From Euzebya pacifica (GTDB lineage Bacteria > Actinomycetota > Nitriliruptoria > Euzebyales > Euzebyaceae), in contig NZ_CP031165.1 of NCBI RefSeq assembly GCF_003344865.1, positions 3,105,910-3,169,909 of the forward strand: 64,000 bases of DNA, written 5' to 3'. The position numbers were made by a program, and so were the translations under genes. Below are positions 1-8,761 of this stretch, one piece after another; positions within the stretch are counted from its first letter, which is position 1; each line of letters starts with the position of its first letter. The notes below the pieces were generated by a model that ran no database searches, had not been told where the DNA came from, and saw nothing but the letters and a program-made list of their open reading frames with translations.

Positions 1-1
1 G

Positions 2-892
2 CACGACATCCTCGCCGAGCGTTGGGGCCACTGGTCGGCCGGGGTGCGCACCGACGTCGTCACCGCCGTCGGTGCGCTGGTCCGGTCCGACGACGAACAA
101 TGGCTCGAGGCAGCCCTGCGTGACGAGACCCCACGGGTGCGGCACGCCGCGGCACGAGCACTCGGCAGGCTGCCCGACAGCCGACGCGCCCAGCGCATGG
201 CCGAGCGACTGGTCCGGCTGGTCCACCTCGACCCGCCCCGACGGGCCGGATCGGGTGCCGAGCGTTCCCGAGCCGCCACGGTGACGCTGGCGGACGTCAG
301 GCCCTCGACGGCCGATCTCGTGGATGCGACGGCGGCACCACCCCCAGTGGGCCTCACCGCCTGGTGGCAGGGCCAGGTCCTGTCGGCTGCGCCGCGGCAC
401 GCATGGGAGCGCCTGACGGGATCACTCGATGCCACCACCGCCGTGCTGGCCGACCACCCGCCCCTGCTGCTCGCGGCCGCTCGGGCCGCCGCGGACCAAC
501 GGGACGCCATCTTGGCCGAGCGCCTGAGGCCAGCGTTGCTGGCAGCCCACGAGGCACCGGTGCCACCCGGAGCCGTCCTGCCCCCGGGTGGTGACCGCTG
601 GATGGAGCGGCTGCACGACGTCCTGGCCCTCGTGGACGGGCCGTGGTCGCCGGAACTGACCGACGACGTCGTCACCTGGTGCGCAACCCACCCGCGGCCG
701 GGCACGGCCCTGGGCACCATGGCCACGCTGCTGGCAACCCGCGCCGGTGGCGTGCTGGACCAACGCCTCGCCGCTGCCCGACCCACGGGACTCCACGCGC
801 AGATGGTCGCATCGACGATCGACCGCATCAGCCTGTCCCGCTCGTTGTACCGGGCCATCGACCACATGATCCACGACCGGACCGAACCGTGA
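2..892 (+). CDS. DUF5691-like helical-repeat protein, 5' end missing
   Basis: The frame is open from the left edge (first full codon at position 2) to TGA at 890-892, so the true start is outside the window; 296 residues are visible. The N-terminal part contains a HEAT/ARM-like helix pair (RDETPRVRHAAARALGRL) and the rest is rich in Ala and Leu and probably all-helical. There is no signal peptide or membrane segment in the visible part. It lies 19 bases upstream of a MoxR-type ATPase gene on the same strand, and proteins of the DUF5691 family sit at this place in related MoxR/VWA loci. Assignment to DUF5691 rests on context and general character, not on a diagnostic motif. A plausible role is scaffold or adaptor of the cassette; its biochemical function is unknown. 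Confidence 0.5.
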   Translation, partial: HDILAERWGHWSAGVRTDVVTAVGALVRSDDEQWLEAALRDETPRVRHAAARALGRLPDSRRAQRMAERLVRLVHLDPPRRAGSGAERSRAATVTLADVRPSTADLVDATAAPPPVGLTAWWQGQVLSAAPRHAWERLTGSLDATTAVLADHPPLLLAAARAAADQRDAILAERLRPALLAAHEAPVPPGAVLPPGGDRWMERLHDVLALVDGPWSPELTDDVVTWCATHPRPGTALGTMATLLATRAGGVLDQRLAAARPTGLHAQMVASTIDRISLSRSLYRAIDHMIHDRTEP

Positions 893-911
893 TCCCGCCC
901 GGAGCCTCCAC

Positions 912-2012
912 ATGACCGACAACGCCGCCCACCCTGCGGCTGCGCAGCGTCCCCACGCCGAGGACGCCTTCGCCGACGAGCTGGCCGCCATCGGGGCAGC
1001 GGACGACCGGCCGCGTCCCCCGTCGTGGCGCCTGTCGCCGTGGGCCGTCGCCCTCTACCTGCTGGGCGGGACCCTGCCCGACGGCACCGTCATCGAGCCC
1101 AAGTACATCGGCCGGCGACGCCTGATCGAGGTGGCCATCGCCACGCTGGCCACCGACCGTGCGCTGCTGCTCCTCGGCGTGCCGGGGACGGCGAAGACCT
1201 GGGTGTCGGAGCACCTGGCCGCCGCGATCTCCGGCCGGTCGACCCGGATCGTGCAGGGCACGGCCGGCACCCCGGAGGAGGCCATCCGGTACGGCTGGAA
1301 CTACGCCTCGTTGCTGGCCAAGGGGCCATCGTTGGAGGCCATGGTCCCCTCGCCGGTCACGAGGGCCATGGAGGAGGGGTCGGTGTGCCGCATCGAGGAG
1401 CTGACCCGCATCCCTGCCGACGTGCAGGACGCCCTCATCACCATCCTGTCGGAGAAGTCGATGCCGATCCCGGAGCTCGACATGGAGGTGCAGGCGGTCC
1501 CCGGCTTCAACGTCATCGCGACGGCAAACGACCGCGACAAGGGTGTCAACGACCTGTCCTCGGCGCTGCGTCGTCGCTTCAACACCGTCGTCCTGCCGCT
1601 GCCCGACACCGTGGAGGAGGAGGTGGAGATCGTCCGCACCCGGGTCACCGCCCTCGGCGAGTCCCTGGCCCTGCCGGCCGACCTCGACGCGTTGTCGCAG
1701 ATCCAGCGGGTCGTCACGATCTTCAAGGAGCTGCGCGAGGGACGGACCGTCGACGGGCGTGCGGCCGTCAAGACGCCGTCCTCGACCCTGTCGACCGCCG
1801 AGGCGATCAGCGTCATGACCAACGGGCTGTCCCTGGCGGCGCACTTCGGGGACGGCCGTGTCTCCGCAGCCGACATCGCCGGTGGGATCCGGGGCGCGGT
1901 CGTGAAGGACCCCGTCCAGGACGCCATCGTGTGGACCGAGTACCTCGACACCGTCGTGCGTGACCGGGACGACTGGAACGACCTGTACGCCGCCTGCCGA
2001 GAGCTCGGCTAG
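912..2012 (+). CDS. MoxR-type AAA+ ATPase
   Basis: A 366-residue MoxR-group AAA+ ATPase. The Walker A motif is GVPGTAKTW at about residues 89-97. The Walker B region reads CRIEE, with Glu in place of the usual first Asp. Sensor 1 is VIATAND and the arginine-finger strand LRRRF follows. MoxR proteins use ATP to remodel or activate partner proteins and are usually encoded next to a VWA protein, as here. The ATG at 912 has GGAG eight bases upstream. The stop codon is directly followed by the ATG of the next gene (TAGATG), so the two are probably translationally coupled. The order MoxR, large conserved protein, VWA protein recalls the YehL subfamily loci of enterobacteria. The substrate is unknown. 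Confidence 0.9.
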   Translation: MTDNAAHPAAAQRPHAEDAFADELAAIGAADDRPRPPSWRLSPWAVALYLLGGTLPDGTVIEPKYIGRRRLIEVAIATLATDRALLLLGVPGTAKTWVSEHLAAAISGRSTRIVQGTAGTPEEAIRYGWNYASLLAKGPSLEAMVPSPVTRAMEEGSVCRIEELTRIPADVQDALITILSEKSMPIPELDMEVQAVPGFNVIATANDRDKGVNDLSSALRRRFNTVVLPLPDTVEEEVEIVRTRVTALGESLALPADLDALSQIQRVVTIFKELREGRTVDGRAAVKTPSSTLSTAEAISVMTNGLSLAAHFGDGRVSAADIAGGIRGAVVKDPVQDAIVWTEYLDTVVRDRDDWNDLYAACRELG

Positions 2013-4202
2013 ATGCCGACCGACGACGTGGTGGTGTGTGGGGTGCGCCATCACGGCCCCGGATCCGCCAGGTCGGTCCTGACCGTCCTGGAGCAGGTCG
2101 CACCCGCGCACGTCGTCATCGAGGGGCCGCCCGAGCTGGACGGCATCGTCGAATGGGCGGGGGCCGAGGACCTCGTGCCGCCGGTCGCGGCCCTCGTCCA
2201 TCGTCCCGACGTGCCCTCGCGGTCGTCGTTCTACCCCATGGCCACGTTCAGCCCGGAATGGAACGCCCTGCGCTGGGCCGTGCGCAACGACGTGCCCGTG
2301 TCCTTCGCCGACCTGCCGGCCACCAACGAGCTCGCCGACGGCTACGACCGGGACGACGTGCCCGGGGAGTCCCTCGATCCCATCGGGCAGCTCGCCGCGG
2401 CGGCCGGCTACACCGATGCCGAACGCTGGTGGGAGGACGCCGTCGAGCACCGGCACACCGCCGCCGCGGGGTTCGCGGCCATCACCGATGCCATCGCCGC
2501 CATGCGGTCCGACCACGACGACGACCCGCACCTGCGACGTCGTGAAGCCGCAATGCGTCGGGTGCTGCGCGCCGTCATGGCGTCGGTGGACGGGCCCGTC
2601 GTGGTGGTCTGCGGGGCCTACCATGCGCCGGCGCTCACCCCGGAGCGGTTCCCGACCAAGACCGCGGACACCACCACGCTGAAGGGGCTCCGGCGGCAGA
2701 AGGTCGCGGTGACATGGGTGCCGTGGACGTCGGGCCGCCTTGCCGCCGGATCGGGGTACGGCGCCGGCGTGACCTCTCCGGGCTGGTATGCCCATTGCTT
2801 CGCCACCGACGACGACCAGCGGGTCGACCGCTGGATGGTGAAGGTCGCCCGGGCGCTGCGGAACGCCGACCTGTCGGCACCCACCGCGTCGGCGATCGAG
2901 GCGGCCAGGCTGGCCGCGAGCCTGGCGTCGTTGCGTGGCCGTCCTCGTGCCGGCCTCGCGGAGTGCACCGACGCCGCCCTGGCGGTGCTGTGCGGCGGAC
3001 GACCCGAGCCGCTGCAGGTGATCCACGACGAGGTCGTGGTCGGCCACGAGCTGGGCGCCGTGCCCGAGGGGATCCCACAGGTCCCGCTGGCCCGCGACCT
3101 CGAGTCCGCAGCCCGGTCGGCCCGGCTGAATCGGACCGCCGACGCCAGGACCATCGTCTGTGACCTGCGGACGCCCGCGGGGGCCGCCAAGTCCGTCCTG
3201 CTCCACCGCCTGTTGCTGCTGGGCATCCGCTGGGGACGTCCCGCGGACGCCGGCGGGACGACGGGCACCTTCAAGGAGGGCTGGACGCTGCAGTGGCGAC
3301 CCGAGCTCGCCGTGGCGGTCATCGCCGCGTCGGTCCATGGCGGCACCGTCGAGCAGGCCGCGACGGTCCGGGCCATCGGCCGGGCCCGCATGGCCGAACA
3401 CCTCGTGGACGTCGTCGACCTGCTGCACGAGTGCCTGCCCGCCGACCTCCCGGACGCCACCGGCGCGCTGGTCGAGGAGGTCGATCGACGTGCGGCCACC
3501 ACCCACGACACGCTGCACCTGATGCGCGCCACCGAACCGTTGGCACGGGTCTGCCGCTACGGCGACGTCCGGCAGCTCGACACCAGCCGGCTTCGTGACG
3601 TCCTCGACAGCCTGGTGCGCCGGATCTGTGCCGGCCTGTCCACCGCCGTCGTCGGGCTGGACGACGATGCCGCAGCCGACGCCCGGGCGGGCATCGACGC
3701 ACTGATCGCCGCTGTCCGCCTGCTGGACCATCCCGTCCTGACCGACCTGTGGGTCGCGGCGGTCGGCAAGCTCGTCGATCGTCGCCGTGTCCACGACGGC
3801 ATCGTGGGGCGATCCGTCCGCTACCTCCTCGACGGCGGCCACCTGTCGGCCGAGGACGTGGCCGGCCGCCTGTCGCGGGCGCTGTCGCCGGCCCGCCCCG
3901 CGCGTGACGCCGCGGCGTGGGTCGACGGATTCCTCGACGGCGACGCCGCCCTCCTGCTGCTCGACCCGACGCTGCTGGGGATGCTCGACGGGTGGATCAG
4001 CACCGTGGACGTCGACGTGTACGACGACCTGCTGCCCCTGCTCCGCCGTACCTTCTCGCGCTACACGCCCACGGAGCGCAACCACATCGGCCAGCGCCTG
4101 CGCCACGGCACGTCCCGCGTGGCGGAGGAGCGTCCCCTGGATCCGGTCGCGGCCACGCACGCCATCCGCCACGTCCTCGAGCTGTACGGGGCGACGACGT
4201 GA
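2013..4202 (+). CDS. DUF5682-like protein with two GX2H motifs
   Basis: A 729-residue cytoplasmic protein of the type found between MoxR and VWA genes (DUF5682 family, by context and N-terminal signature). Residues 6-18 read VVVCGVRHHGPGS, followed by a strand ending in VIEGP with Glu37. A second motif, CGAYHAPAL, lies at about 200-208. The pair G10-V-R-H13 and G201-A-Y-H204 plus the acidic Glu37 recalls the GX2H/Glu signature of the TIKI/TraB/ChaN/EreA superfamily, some members of which are metal-dependent hydrolases. The remaining 500 residues are helical and unassigned. The ATG abuts the MoxR stop codon, and the TGA overlaps the GTG of the VWA gene, so the three genes form one translational unit. 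Hydrolase activity is inference only. Confidence 0.75.
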   Translation: MPTDDVVVCGVRHHGPGSARSVLTVLEQVAPAHVVIEGPPELDGIVEWAGAEDLVPPVAALVHRPDVPSRSSFYPMATFSPEWNALRWAVRNDVPVSFADLPATNELADGYDRDDVPGESLDPIGQLAAAAGYTDAERWWEDAVEHRHTAAAGFAAITDAIAAMRSDHDDDPHLRRREAAMRRVLRAVMASVDGPVVVVCGAYHAPALTPERFPTKTADTTTLKGLRRQKVAVTWVPWTSGRLAAGSGYGAGVTSPGWYAHCFATDDDQRVDRWMVKVARALRNADLSAPTASAIEAARLAASLASLRGRPRAGLAECTDAALAVLCGGRPEPLQVIHDEVVVGHELGAVPEGIPQVPLARDLESAARSARLNRTADARTIVCDLRTPAGAAKSVLLHRLLLLGIRWGRPADAGGTTGTFKEGWTLQWRPELAVAVIAASVHGGTVEQAATVRAIGRARMAEHLVDVVDLLHECLPADLPDATGALVEEVDRRAATTHDTLHLMRATEPLARVCRYGDVRQLDTSRLRDVLDSLVRRICAGLSTAVVGLDDDAAADARAGIDALIAAVRLLDHPVLTDLWVAAVGKLVDRRRVHDGIVGRSVRYLLDGGHLSAEDVAGRLSRALSPARPARDAAAWVDGFLDGDAALLLLDPTLLGMLDGWISTVDVDVYDDLLPLLRRTFSRYTPTERNHIGQRLRHGTSRVAEERPLDPVAATHAIRHVLELYGATT

Positions 4203-5383
4203 CCGACCACGAGGTTCCGGACGCCCGCGCCGAGGAGCGCCTCAGGCGGTGGCGCCTCGTGCTCGGGTCCGACAACGACGCCGACGGCACCGGCGTCGGA
4301 CTGACGGGGGCGGACCTGCAGCGCGACAGCGCCCTGGAGGCCCTCTACGGCAGCAACACCCGACGCCAGGGCGGGCTTGCCGGGTCCTCACCCCGAGTGG
4401 CGCGGTGGCTGGGGGACATCCGCACCTTCTTTCCCTCCACCGTGGTGCAGGTCATGCAGCGCGACGCCATGACACGCCTGGGCCTTGCCGACCTGCTGCT
4501 CGAGCCCGAGATGATCGATGCCGTCCAGCCCGACCTCGACATGGTCACCACCCTGATGGGCCTCTCCGGTGCCATCCCCGACCGGTCGAAGCAGGCAGCC
4601 CGCCTCCTGGTGAGGGCCGTCACCGACGACCTGGTCGCCCGGTTGGAGTCCACCACCCGACAGGCGATCAGCGGCGCCATCAACCGATCGGCGCGGACCC
4701 GCAGGCCACGCCACGGCGACATCGACTGGCCGGCGACCATCGCGGCCAACCTCGCGCACTACCAGCCCGAGTACCGCACGGTCATCCCGCACCGGCTGGT
4801 GGGCCATGCGCGTCGGCGCAGCCACATCGACCGGCGGATCGTGCTGTGCCTCGACCAGTCCGGTTCGATGGCCGACAGCATCGTCTACGCGTCGGTGTTC
4901 GGCGCGATCCTTGCGTCGTTGCCGGCGGTCGACGTGCGCCTGGTGGTGTTCGACACGACAGTCGTCGACCTGACCGACCGGGTCGAGGACCCCGTCGACG
5001 TGCTGTTCGGCGTGCAGCTGGGTGGGGGCACCGACATCAACGCGGCCCTCGCGTACTGCCAGCAGCTGATCGAGCAGCCCAGCGACACCGTGTTCGTCCT
5101 GGTGTCGGACCTCCACGAGGGCGGGGTCCGGACCGAGATGCTGCGGCGCTTCGGCCAGCTCGTCACCTCCGGGACCACCGCGATCGCGCTGCTGACGCTG
5201 TCCGACACCGGCACGCCGTCGTGGGACGCCGACAACGCTGCCGCCCTCGCCGAGCTCGGGGTGCCGGCCTTCGCCTGCACCCCCGACCTGTTCGCCGACA
5301 TGATGGCCGGCGCGATCAACCGTGACGACGTCGGCCGCTGGGCCGCCGACAACGACATCGCCGTGGCTCAGCCTCCCGAATGA
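4199..5383 (+). CDS. VWA domain protein (CoxE-like partner of MoxR)
   Basis: A 394-residue protein starting at a GTG that overlaps the preceding stop codon (GTGA). The C-terminal half is a von Willebrand factor A domain. Its MIDAS metal site is visible as CLDQSGSMAD with the first Asp near residue 219, followed by GGGTDINAAL and LVSDLHEG, which supply the further metal ligands expected of the fold. The N-terminal 200 residues are helical and charged. VWA proteins beside MoxR ATPases bind metal and substrate proteins and act with the ATPase. No signal peptide or membrane helix is seen, so it should be cytoplasmic. A frame extending further upstream exists but overlaps DUF5682 by almost 300 bases and lacks sense as protein. 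Confidence 0.88.
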   Translation: MTDHEVPDARAEERLRRWRLVLGSDNDADGTGVGLTGADLQRDSALEALYGSNTRRQGGLAGSSPRVARWLGDIRTFFPSTVVQVMQRDAMTRLGLADLLLEPEMIDAVQPDLDMVTTLMGLSGAIPDRSKQAARLLVRAVTDDLVARLESTTRQAISGAINRSARTRRPRHGDIDWPATIAANLAHYQPEYRTVIPHRLVGHARRRSHIDRRIVLCLDQSGSMADSIVYASVFGAILASLPAVDVRLVVFDTTVVDLTDRVEDPVDVLFGVQLGGGTDINAALAYCQQLIEQPSDTVFVLVSDLHEGGVRTEMLRRFGQLVTSGTTAIALLTLSDTGTPSWDADNAAALAELGVPAFACTPDLFADMMAGAINRDDVGRWAADNDIAVAQPPE

Positions 5384-5405
5384 GCCTCCGGACCCGTCCT
5401 GGGCC

Positions 5406-7379
5406 TCAGCCGTCCGCGAGCACGATCACCCGGTCGCCAGCCCCGAGCCGGACCTCCCCCGAGCGAGGGGGATTGACCACCACGCCGTAGGCGGCTGCGG
5501 GGTCGTCGGCCCGGGCGATCAACCGATAGCCGATGGCCGTCTCGCCCCGGGCCGAGGCGGCGGCGACAACCGTGCTGAAGGGGGTGGACAGGTCGGGCAG
5601 TACGTACTGCTCGGCCGGACGGAGGTAGATCTCGGAGCCCGACGGGTCGAACAGCTGGGCGAAGACCGTCTGGAGGTCCGGTGCCTCCGAGACCTGGCTC
5701 ATCAACAGGCTGATCAGCCGCTCGGACACGATGAAGTCGTCCGCGGACGTGGTCCGCAACAGCTCGCGGTTGCGGCTGTCGAGGACCTCGGTCACGACCG
5801 CGAACCGGGCGTCCGTGCGGCCGGCAAGATCCCGGAGGTGCAGCAAGGTGATCATGGTGTCGGTGTCGGCGGCGTCCCGGCTCTCCGCACCTGCGTCGGC
5901 CAGGATGATCACGTGGTCCATCCTCGCCAGGTCCAGCGCCTCCAGGACGGCCCGTCGGGTGATGTCAGCCGTTCCGGCAGTCAACGCGAGGGTGTTCAGC
6001 TCGGCCGCAAGGTCGGCCAGCGCCGGCTGCACGTCGACATCGTTGCTCACGACGTGCACCGTCGAACCGTGGGGGACGTAGGCATCCAGGTTGCGCAGCA
6101 GCACCGTGCCGCGATCGTTCCATCCGAGCACGAGGGTCCGCTCGGGCGGTGAAGTGACGGGCTCGACCGCCACGACGTGGTCCTCCACTGGCGTGGCCAC
6201 GGGGGCTGACGCCGGGATCACTCGGTCGTCATCGGCGGCGATGGCGATCACGTCGTCGCCGGCGGCCATCACGGTGTCGGCGGCCGGATTGAGGGTGATG
6301 GTGCCGTCCGGCCGACGCAGGCCGATCGGGCTGGCCCCCTCGTAGGCCAGCAGCACCTCACCCCAGCTCCGACCGTCCAGCGACGGCGCCGGTGCGAAGT
6401 AGATCTCGTCACCGTCGAAGTCGAGCAGCTCGTGGATCACCACCGACAGGCCGGACTGGCGACAGGTCTGCGCCGTGATCCGTGCGATGAGGTCGCCCAC
6501 GTCGAGCAGCCGGACGTCACCGCCACCGATGATCTCCGCCACCTCCCGGTTGGCGGGGTCCTCGAGTGTGGCCACGATGTGGTTGCACCCCCGCGGACGG
6601 ACCGAGGGGTCGCCAAGTGCCAGGAGGGCCCGCAGGACGAAGCGATCGTCGTGGTCGTCCTCCGGGGTGACCACCACGATCGAGCGCGCCGTGGCTGGAC
6701 TCGCGATGGCCAGGTCGGCGATCGACGTGGGCCTGCCCGAGCGGCAGATCACACGGGTGTGTCCCAGCTGGTCGCCGAGCTGTTCGCGGATCTCGTCCTC
6801 CATCTCGACCTTGTCGCGATCGGCCAGGACCACCACCTTCGGGCGGGATCGGTTCTCGTTGGCCACGGCGAGCTCAGCGAGGATCACGAGGGCCTTCGGG
6901 GACCAGCCGAGGATCAGCGAGTGCCCGTCCTCGACCACCACCGACCGCCCCTTCCGGAGCTGCTCCAGTCGACCCTCGATCCCGGTCGTCAGGACACCGA
7001 TGAGGGTCGACAGGATGAACAGCCCGCCGATGGTGACCAGCAGCATCACCGCACGGAACGGCCATCCCACATCGGCGCCGACGGCCCCGGCGTCGAGCGC
7101 ACGCATCAGCGCTTGCCACGTCGCTTCTGCGACCCCGAGCGACTCGGCATCTGCAGGACGCAGCCCGAGCAGGACGAGGGCGGCCGCACCGGTCATCACG
7201 ACCGCCGCGGACAGGAGGGCCAGCCAGCCGATCAACGCGACGGGCCCACGCGACAGGGATCGATCCAGGGCATACGCCAACCGCAGCCTGGTGGACCTCG
7301 ACCGCCGGGATACGCCCCGTGGCTCGTCACTGACGGTTGCTGGCGGACGGCGGCGGGCTCGCACGGCGGGCGCGGTCAT
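5406..7379 (-). CDS. CASTOR/POLLUX-like ion channel with two RCK/TrkA-N domains
   Basis: A 657-residue membrane protein. Two transmembrane helices (about residues 46-72 and 107-133) flank a short pore-like segment. A first Rossmann-type RCK domain follows (SLILGWSPKALVILAEL, from about 148) and a second starts near residue 415 (TLVLGWNDRGTVLLRNL). This matches the bacterial relatives of plant CASTOR and POLLUX, which form ligand-gated cation channels. The usual potassium-selectivity motif TVGYG is absent from the pore region, as in CASTOR-type proteins. I chose the ATG at 7379. A GTG at 7484 would add 35 residues of poor quality and would overlap the promoter of the divergent MFS gene. It is convergent with the VWA gene, with 22 bases between them. 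Ion selectivity and ligand cannot be read from the sequence. Confidence 0.8.
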   Translation of the reverse strand: MTAPAVRARRRPPATVSDEPRGVSRRSRSTRLRLAYALDRSLSRGPVALIGWLALLSAAVVMTGAAALVLLGLRPADAESLGVAEATWQALMRALDAGAVGADVGWPFRAVMLLVTIGGLFILSTLIGVLTTGIEGRLEQLRKGRSVVVEDGHSLILGWSPKALVILAELAVANENRSRPKVVVLADRDKVEMEDEIREQLGDQLGHTRVICRSGRPTSIADLAIASPATARSIVVVTPEDDHDDRFVLRALLALGDPSVRPRGCNHIVATLEDPANREVAEIIGGGDVRLLDVGDLIARITAQTCRQSGLSVVIHELLDFDGDEIYFAPAPSLDGRSWGEVLLAYEGASPIGLRRPDGTITLNPAADTVMAAGDDVIAIAADDDRVIPASAPVATPVEDHVVAVEPVTSPPERTLVLGWNDRGTVLLRNLDAYVPHGSTVHVVSNDVDVQPALADLAAELNTLALTAGTADITRRAVLEALDLARMDHVIILADAGAESRDAADTDTMITLLHLRDLAGRTDARFAVVTEVLDSRNRELLRTTSADDFIVSERLISLLMSQVSEAPDLQTVFAQLFDPSGSEIYLRPAEQYVLPDLSTPFSTVVAAASARGETAIGYRLIARADDPAAAYGVVVNPPRSGEVRLGAGDRVIVLADG

Positions 7380-7471
7380 GGCTCTCAGTTCTTCACGGGC
7401 CCGTCGTCGGGCCGAACCGGCTGCAAGGTACTCCCTGCACGCCTCGTCTGCACCGACGGTGACCCGGCCGC

Positions 7472-7477
7472 TAGATT
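7472..7477 (+). promoter_or_regulatory. -10 box of the MFS gene (leaderless)
   Basis: TAGATT lies nine bases upstream of the ATG at 7487. Transcription from this box would start at or next to the start codon, which fits the absence of a ribosome binding site. No convincing -35 box is seen. Confidence 0.55.
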
Positions 7478-7486
7478 CGGCCACAG

Positions 7487-8707
7487 ATGTCCCGCCTCAC
7501 GCCCCGCGCCGGGGCGCTCACCGTCCAGGCCAAGGCGTTGGCGTTCGTGTTGTTCGCCGTCGCGTTCGGCACCAACGTGTCCACCCCGCTGCTGCTGCTG
7601 TATCGCGAGCGGCTGGATCTCTCCGCCACGTCGGTCACCGTGATCTTCGCCGTCTACGCGGCGGGCCTGCTGCCGGCCCTGTTCCTGGCGGGTCCTGCGT
7701 CGGATCGCCTCGGGCGGCGCCCGGTGGTGGTGCCCTTCGTGGTTGTGTCCGTCCTCGCGTCCGCGATGTTCCTCGGCGCCTCGGCCGGGCTGTGGGTGCT
7801 GCTCCTGGCACGGCTGGCCCAGGGGATGGTGTCGGGGGCCGTGTTCAGCGTCGGCAGCGCATGGATGGGTGAGCTCGTCCCCGATCAGGGCGCGGCGAGT
7901 CGTGCGGCGGCGACCGCGCTCAGCCTCGGGTTCGGACTGGGGCCGCTCACCGCCGGGGCGCTGGCCCAGTGGGCCCCTGCCCCGGCCCTCACCCCTTTCG
8001 TCGTGCACCTGGTCCTGATGGCGGGTGCGCTGGCGGTCCTTCGTCGCGTGCCCGAGACGCTGCTCGCCCCCCGGGGGACAGGGCCCCTGCTGAATCTCGG
8101 GGTGCCGCGGGCGGCACGGCAACCCTTCCTGCGGTTCGTCGTGCCCGCTGCCCTGTGCGTCTTCACGTTCCCCTCCGTGGCCGCCGTGACGCTGCCGCTT
8201 CGGTTGCAGGCGGCGATGCCCGGGATCGCCCTCGTGGTCACGGGCGCGGCGGCCGGGCTGGCCCTGACGACCGGGGCCTTCGTGCAACGGCTGGAGAAGC
8301 GCATGGGACCCGCGCTGGCTGCGCCCGCCGGCGCCGCAGCCGGGGCACTCGGGTTGGCCCTCGGGTTGGTGGCGGCGGCCGTTGACGTGCCGTGGGTGCT
8401 GTTGCCCGCTGCCACGGCCCTGGGGGTCGGCTACGGGTTGACCCTGGCGGCGGGGTTGACCGCCACCCAGCGCCTGGCTGATCCCGCGGCACGGGGCGCG
8501 CTGGTGTCGACCTTCTACGCCGTGGCCTACCTCGGCTTCGGCGTTCCCGTCGTGATCAGCGTGGTGGGGGAGGGGACCAGCTTCGACGGCGGGTTGCAGG
8601 TTCTGCTCGCCTGCACGTTGGCGATCGTCGGGCTGCTGTCGCTCCGGCTGGACCGGGCCACGGTCGACCGTCCGCGGCCGAGCGCCGCACCGCTGACCAC
8701 GTCCTGA
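7487..8707 (+). CDS. MFS transporter
   Basis: A 406-residue polytopic membrane protein with about 12 hydrophobic helices. The loop after helix 2 carries the MFS motif A variant GPASDRLGRRPVVV, with conserved Asp, Arg and Gly residues, at about residues 68-81. The size and the short N-terminus are those of drug/metabolite exporters of the major facilitator superfamily. The substrate cannot be inferred. No Shine-Dalgarno sequence precedes the ATG; instead a -10 box lies nine bases upstream. Threonine synthase follows on the same strand after 54 bases, but it has its own -10 box, so co-transcription is not required. Confidence 0.85.
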   Translation: MSRLTPRAGALTVQAKALAFVLFAVAFGTNVSTPLLLLYRERLDLSATSVTVIFAVYAAGLLPALFLAGPASDRLGRRPVVVPFVVVSVLASAMFLGASAGLWVLLLARLAQGMVSGAVFSVGSAWMGELVPDQGAASRAAATALSLGFGLGPLTAGALAQWAPAPALTPFVVHLVLMAGALAVLRRVPETLLAPRGTGPLLNLGVPRAARQPFLRFVVPAALCVFTFPSVAAVTLPLRLQAAMPGIALVVTGAAAGLALTTGAFVQRLEKRMGPALAAPAGAAAGALGLALGLVAAAVDVPWVLLPAATALGVGYGLTLAAGLTATQRLADPAARGALVSTFYAVAYLGFGVPVVISVVGEGTSFDGGLQVLLACTLAIVGLLSLRLDRATVDRPRPSAAPLTTS

Positions 8708-8748
8708 GAAGCGGGATGACCGATCTGTGTGGGATGCGGCCGGGAAAC

Positions 8749-8754
8749 TACGAT
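8749..8754 (+). promoter_or_regulatory. -10 box of the threonine synthase gene (leaderless)
   Basis: TACGAT ends seven bases before the ATG at 8762, and no ribosome binding site is present, which suggests a leaderless transcript. Confidence 0.55.
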
Positions 8755-8761
8755 CTGGGCC

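Noticed and set aside
828-4172. Very long open frame (about 1100 codons) on the minus strand opposite the MoxR/DUF5682 genes
   Set aside because: It is antisense to well-supported genes, its product is rich in Arg, Gly, Asp and His in the pattern expected of a reversed high-GC codon frame, and it has no recognisable domain.
7380-7484. Longer start (GTG at 7484) of the CASTOR-like channel
   Set aside because: It would overlap the promoter box of the divergent MFS gene and adds a segment without family similarity.
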